Below, piece by piece: positions 5,833 through 8,698 of a stretch of DNA of 8,698 nt. A program made the position numbers and the translations under genes. The stretch spans positions 1 through 8,698 of the forward strand of contig JANMQR010000014.1 in NCBI GenBank assembly GCA_031370625.1, read 5' to 3'. The notes under the pieces were generated by a model. The model ran no database searches. It was not told the origin of the DNA and saw only the letters and a program-made list of their open reading frames with translations. Source of the DNA: UKL13-2 sp031370625. GTDB taxonomy: Bacteria; Pseudomonadota; Gammaproteobacteria; Burkholderiales; Usitatibacteraceae. How positions within the stretch are numbered: the stretch's first letter is position 1; the number at the start of each line of letters is the position of its first letter.

Positions 5833-5911
5833 GTAGGTCAGGTTGCGTTAGCCACCTGACACCGTGGTGGATGAAATAAAAAACGTCACGTAGCTGCGCA
5901 ACGTGACCTAC
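5833..5911. repeat. REPIN between pyrG and eno (GTCAGGT/GTCACGT class)
   Basis: Outward-facing GTAGGTCA (5833-5840) and TGACCTAC (5904-5911) bound two hairpins. The left is GTCAGGT (5837-5843) with ACCTGAC (5854-5860). The right is GTCACGT (5885-5891) with ACGTGAC (5901-5907) around the loop AGCTGCGCA, identical to the loop of the palindrome at 443-473. A 24-nt spacer (5861-5884) separates the halves. The two stems differ at one base pair, each change being compensated on the other side of its stem. The element begins three bases after the pyrG stop codon. Confidence 0.8.
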
Positions 5912-5961
5912 GATTGGTGAACACTTTTTAAATAAATTTAATTAGGGAAAAATAAAAGATC

Positions 5962-7245
5962 ATGACAGCAATCGTCGACATCATCGCCCGCGAAATTCTG
6001 GACTCACGCGGCAATCCCACCGTTGAAGCCGATGTATTGTTGGAATCCGGTGTAATCGGCCGCGCCGCCGTGCCCTCGGGCGCATCCACGGGCTCGCGTG
6101 AAGCCATTGAGCTGCGCGATGGTGATAAAACGCGCTATCTCGGCAAAGGTGTGTTGAAGGCGGTTGAACACATCAACACCGAAATTTGCGAAGCCATCAT
6201 CGGCCTCGATGCATCGGAGCAAGCCTTCATTGATCGCACCATGATTGAGCTGGACGGCACCGAGACCAAGGCGCGCCTGGGTGCGAATGCGATTTTGGCC
6301 GTGTCGATGGCGTGTGCACGCGCGGCGGCAGACGAATCAGGCCTATCGTTGTATCGTTATTTGGGCGGTGCAGCACCGATGCAAATGCCGGTACCGATGA
6401 TGAACATTATCAACGGCGGTGCGCACGCGGATAATCCGCTCGACATTCAGGAATTCATGATTATCCCGGCTGGGCTGCCGACATTCCGCGAAGCGTTACG
6501 TGCAGGCGTGGAAATTTTCCATACCTTGAAAAAGATTTTGCACGCCGAAGGCCACAATACCAACGTCGGTGACGAAGGTGGTTTTGCGCCTAATTTGCCG
6601 AATAACGAAGCGGCGATTCAATACGCGGTGAAAGCGATTGAGGAAGCAGGCTACATCGCGGGGCAGGACGTGTTGATCGGCCTTGATTGTGCGGCGAGTG
6701 AATTTTACAAAGACGGTAAATACCGTTTTGAAGCGGAGAAATTATCGTTTACCTCCGCGCAGTTCACCGATATTTTGGCGACGTGGGCAGACAAATATCC
6801 TATCGTTTCCATTGAAGACGGCATGGCCGAAAATGATTGGGATGGCTGGGCAACACTCACACAAAAGCTGGGCAAAAAAGTGCAATTGGTCGGCGATGAC
6901 TTGTTTGTGACCAACACCAAAATCCTGCGCGAAGGCATCGCCAGAGGTGTGGCTAATTCGATCCTGATTAAAGTAAATCAAATTGGCACCTTGTCTGAAA
7001 CATTCGCTGCCATTGAGATGGCTAAACGCGCCGGCTACACCGCCGTGATTTCGCATCGCTCTGGCGAAACGGAAGATACAACGATTGCTGATATTGCAGT
7101 CGCCACCAACGCGCTGCAAATCAAAACCGGCTCCGCCTCACGCTCGGATCGCATGGCGAAATACAATCAGCTGTTGCGCATCGAAGAAGAGCTGGGCGAT
7201 GCGGCCAGCTATCCGGGTAAGTCGGCTTTTTATAATTTGCGTTAA
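5962..7245 (+). CDS. eno: Enolase (2-phosphoglycerate dehydratase)
   Basis: This 427-residue cytosolic glycolytic enzyme converts 2-phosphoglycerate to phosphoenolpyruvate; in many Gram-negatives it also joins the RNA degradosome. The N-terminal domain carries REILDSRGNPTVE (10-22) and the flexible loop SGASTGSRE (39-47). The barrel holds Gln163/Glu164 (IQEFM), the catalytic Glu205 in NVGDEGGFAP (201-210), metal ligands Asp242 (LDCAASEF), Glu285 (SIEDGMAENDW) and Asp312 (GDDLFVTN), the catalytic base Lys337 (LIKVNQIGTLSET), His365 in SHRSGETED and Lys388 (QIKTGSASRSDR). All are intact and the length is standard. The ATG follows an AGGGA at 5944-5948, an unusually long 13-base gap, so initiation strength is uncertain. 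The 50 AT-rich bases after the REPIN could hold a separate promoter (for example TTGGTG and TTTAAT, 17 bp apart at 5914-5942), but that promoter would start transcription downstream of the AGGGA, so I do not call it. ftsB begins 21 bp downstream. Confidence 0.98.
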   Translation: MTAIVDIIAREILDSRGNPTVEADVLLESGVIGRAAVPSGASTGSREAIELRDGDKTRYLGKGVLKAVEHINTEICEAIIGLDASEQAFIDRTMIELDGTETKARLGANAILAVSMACARAAADESGLSLYRYLGGAAPMQMPVPMMNIINGGAHADNPLDIQEFMIIPAGLPTFREALRAGVEIFHTLKKILHAEGHNTNVGDEGGFAPNLPNNEAAIQYAVKAIEEAGYIAGQDVLIGLDCAASEFYKDGKYRFEAEKLSFTSAQFTDILATWADKYPIVSIEDGMAENDWDGWATLTQKLGKKVQLVGDDLFVTNTKILREGIARGVANSILIKVNQIGTLSETFAAIEMAKRAGYTAVISHRSGETEDTTIADIAVATNALQIKTGSASRSDRMAKYNQLLRIEEELGDAASYPGKSAFYNLR

Positions 7246-7266
7246 AACTATCGATAACAAGCATTT

Positions 7267-7554
7267 GTGAAATACCTCCCTCACATTCTCATCACGTTAC
7301 TCATCGCCATCCAGTATCCACTCTGGATCGGCAAAGGCAGCTGGCTACGGGTGTGGGATATGTCGAAACAAGTCGATCAACAAAAAGAAAAAAACGCCAC
7401 ATTCGCTTCGCGCAACGCGGGCCTGGATGCAGAAGTGCGTGACTTGAAGCAGGGTATTGATGCCGTTGAAGAGCGTGCGCGAGTCGAATTCGGCATGGTG
7501 AAACCGGATGAAACGTTCTACCAGATTATCGAAAAATCAAAACCGAAACTCTAG
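7267..7554 (+). CDS. ftsB: Cell division protein FtsB
   Basis: This 95-residue bitopic inner-membrane protein is part of the FtsQLB subcomplex that activates septal peptidoglycan synthesis. One N-terminal membrane segment is visible at about residues 5-22 (LPHILITLLIAIQYPLWI). It is followed by the conserved GKGSWLRVW stretch (23-31), a heptad-like coiled coil (about 33-68, VDQQKEKNATFASRNAGLDAEV and on) and the family hallmark ARVEFGMVKPDETFYQII (71-88). The start is GTG at 7267-7269, 21 bp after the eno stop; no strong ribosome binding site is visible, so translation may depend on eno read-through. The eno-ftsB order is conserved across many beta- and gammaproteobacteria and supports the assignment. 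Length and domain order are normal. Confidence 0.93.
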   Translation: MKYLPHILITLLIAIQYPLWIGKGSWLRVWDMSKQVDQQKEKNATFASRNAGLDAEVRDLKQGIDAVEERARVEFGMVKPDETFYQIIEKSKPKL

Positions 7555-7583
7555 GCGGGGCGAGGGTCTTCAGCCATAAATGC

Positions 7584-7643
7584 TCGTAAACGCCCGCAAG
7601 TGGTTGCGTTTCATTTTTGCGCAGAGTTTTGCCGTGTTTACGA
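7584..7643 (+). other. Inverted repeat in the leader of the MmcQ/YjbR gene
   Basis: TCGTAAAC (7584-7591) pairs perfectly with GTTTACGA (7636-7643), enclosing 44 nt. Inside is a small hairpin, CGCAA (7595-7599) with TTGCG (7604-7608). The right arm ends one base before the GGGAG ribosome binding site at 7645, so a folded leader could influence translation. This is inference from position only; an 8-bp repeat at this spacing could occur by chance. Confidence 0.3.
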
Positions 7644-7644
7644 T

Positions 7645-7649
7645 GGGAG
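7645..7649 (+). promoter_or_regulatory. Ribosome binding site that fixes the MmcQ/YjbR start
   Basis: GGGAG lies 9 bases before ATG 7659. It rules in this ATG and rules out the alternative in-frame start at 7617, which would add 14 residues not seen in the family. Confidence 0.6.
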
Positions 7650-7658
7650 AATCGATTC

Positions 7659-8012
7659 ATGAACATCACCCAAATCCAAAAATTCTGCGCGTCACTCCCG
7701 CACGCACGTGGTGAGCACAAATGGGAAATTGATTACGTCTACACCATCGGTAGCAAGATGTTCGCCGTTGTCTTCACTGATCGCGCGGGCGAATCGCATG
7801 TGTCATTCAAAGTAGATGACGATCTTTTTTTGCAATACGCAGATCGCCCCGGCTTTATTCCCGCGCCGTATCTCGCGCGCGCAAAGTGGGTGCAGGTGAA
7901 AGACTTGAAACAAGTCAGCGATGCAGAACTGAAAGCGTTGATTAAACGTTCGTATGATCTGGTGGCGCGAAAGCTCACGAAAAAACTTCGCACAGCGCTG
8001 GGATTGATTTAG
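7659..8012 (+). CDS. MmcQ/YjbR family protein
   Basis: This 117-residue soluble protein has the MmcQ/YjbR (CyaY-like fold, 'DNA-binding') family pattern. An N-terminal helix, MNITQIQKFCASLPHA, is followed by HKWEIDYVYTIGSKMFAVVF (20-39), the VSFKVDDDLFLQYADRPGFIPAPYLARAKWVQV block (about 47-79), and the C-terminal LSDAELK-like helix DAELKALIKRSYDLVARKL (87-105). The family is annotated as DNA-binding from weak evidence; no substrate or regulon is established and I assign none. The start codon is supported by a GGGAG ribosome binding site. It sits about 100 bp after ftsB and 48 bp before the MarC-family gene on the same strand. The neighbours give no functional hint, and their roles look unrelated. 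Confidence 0.9.
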   Translation: MNITQIQKFCASLPHARGEHKWEIDYVYTIGSKMFAVVFTDRAGESHVSFKVDDDLFLQYADRPGFIPAPYLARAKWVQVKDLKQVSDAELKALIKRSYDLVARKLTKKLRTALGLI

Positions 8013-8060
8013 CAAGCGCTAGAGTTGCGGATTTTGCAGCGCCCGCAGGTAAAATGCGGT

Positions 8061-8660
8061 ATGAACGCTGATCTCATCTCTGCTTTTGTTTTACTTTTTT
8101 TGGTTCTCGATCCGCTCGGCAATGTGCCCGTTGTCGCCTCTCTGCTGAAGCAGGTCGACTCCCGCCGGCGCACCCGCGTGGTGCTGCGCGAATGCATGCT
8201 CGCGTATGTAATTTTGATTGCGTTCATGCTGGGAGGACGCCAATTTCTGGAATTGATGCACCTTTCCGAGCTATCACTGTCAATTGCTGGCGGCGTCATT
8301 TTATTTATGATCGCGATCCGCATGGTTTTTAAATCGCCGGAAGGATTGTTTGGCGATACGCTTGATCATGAGCCGTTTATTGTGCCGCTGGCGATCCCGA
8401 TGATCGCGGGTCCGTCTGCGTTGGCGACGGTGATGCTGATGGTGTCACGCGAACCGGCCAAGCTGGGCATCTGGATTGGCGCGCTGACGGCCGCGATGGT
8501 GGTGACGACGCTCATTCTGTCGTTGGGTGAACGCATCGAAAAACTGCTCGGCAAGCGCGGCATGGAAGCCGTGGAGCGCTTGATGGGATTGATCCTGACC
8601 GCAATTGCAGTGGAGATGTTGCTCGGCGGTTTAAAGCAGTTTTTGCTGCAACTTAAATGA
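8061..8660 (+). CDS. MarC family integral membrane protein
   Basis: This 199-residue inner-membrane protein has six predicted hydrophobic segments, at about residues 4-27, 41-59, 69-90, 106-128, 134-156 and 173-195. Family hallmarks are DPLGNVP (17-23) in the first segment, the related PLAIPMIAGPSALATV block (109-124), which mirrors it in the second half, and the closing MEAVERLMGLILTAIAVEMLLGG. Length fits the family (about 200 residues). Despite the name, MarC of E. coli was shown not to contribute to multiple antibiotic resistance, and the transported substrate is unknown. I chose ATG 8061 because the family begins just before the first membrane segment; a TTG 36 bp upstream would only add a polar extension. 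A weak AGG lies about 11 bases upstream. It ends 9 bp before the putative greB start. Confidence 0.92.
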   Translation: MNADLISAFVLLFLVLDPLGNVPVVASLLKQVDSRRRTRVVLRECMLAYVILIAFMLGGRQFLELMHLSELSLSIAGGVILFMIAIRMVFKSPEGLFGDTLDHEPFIVPLAIPMIAGPSALATVMLMVSREPAKLGIWIGALTAAMVVTTLILSLGERIEKLLGKRGMEAVERLMGLILTAIAVEMLLGGLKQFLLQLK

Positions 8661-8669
8661 ACCCGAACA

Positions 8670-8698
8670 ATGAGTAAAGCCTTCACCAAAGAAACCGA
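8670..8698 (+). CDS. greB: Probable transcription elongation factor GreB, N-terminus only (cut by window end)
   Basis: Only nine codons are visible: ATG at 8670 followed by SKAFTKET and the first two bases of a D or E codon. MSKAFTKE(S/T) followed by acidic residues is how many betaproteobacterial GreB proteins begin, ahead of the Gre coiled-coil domain. GreB rescues backtracked RNA polymerase by stimulating transcript cleavage. The start lies 9 bp after the MarC stop, on the same strand. The call rests on a very short match and could be wrong. Confidence 0.45.

Noticed and set aside
8025..8060. TTG start for the MarC-family gene, and a TTGCGG/TAAAAT promoter-like pair at 8025-8055
   Set aside because: The extension is not family-like. 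The promoter spacing is 19 bp and transcription would begin at the start codon itself, so neither is convincing.

Overview
The window looks like chromosomal DNA of a Gram-negative proteobacterium, most likely a betaproteobacterium. That placement is an inference from the gene order pyrG-eno-ftsB, from the style of the MmcQ, MarC and FecR-family proteins, and from GTAG-headed palindromic repeats; no rRNA or other marker fixes the taxon.

Left part (1-1918): the C-terminal end of a FecR-domain-type protein with fibronectin-III-like repeats (+ strand) converges on a UPF0158-family gene (- strand), with one REP-like palindrome between them. Next comes about 1 kb without a credible gene (922-1918). 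It is filled by nested palindromes: a composite element whose two arms repeat the same modules in the same order in inverted orientation (988-1182 and 1515-1892), a long inverted repeat (1183-1311) and a complete REPIN (1410-1486).

Middle part (1919-3989, - strand): a tight three-gene cluster reads mtnA, then a class II (FucA-like) aldolase, then an Imm35/YrhB-type small protein, with 8- and 11-bp gaps. MtnA isomerises 5-methylthioribose-1-phosphate, or the 5-deoxy analogue. A FucA-type aldolase placed next to it fits the DHAP shunt for salvage of the S-adenosylmethionine by-products 5'-methylthioadenosine and 5'-deoxyadenosine. The Imm35-like gene has no partner toxin in view.

Right part (4064-8698, + strand): pyrG (CTP synthase), divergent from mtnA and with a good -10 box, is followed by a second REPIN, then eno (enolase), ftsB (divisome), an MmcQ/YjbR-family gene, a MarC-family membrane protein, and the first nine codons of what is probably greB. 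The kdsA gene often found between pyrG and eno is absent; the REPIN occupies that gap.

The two observations most worth following are the mtnA-aldolase pair as a candidate DHAP shunt and the dense set of GTAG-headed palindromes of several sequence classes, which suggests RAYT-mobilised elements with the mobilising gene elsewhere. I found no clear evidence of a wholly new system.
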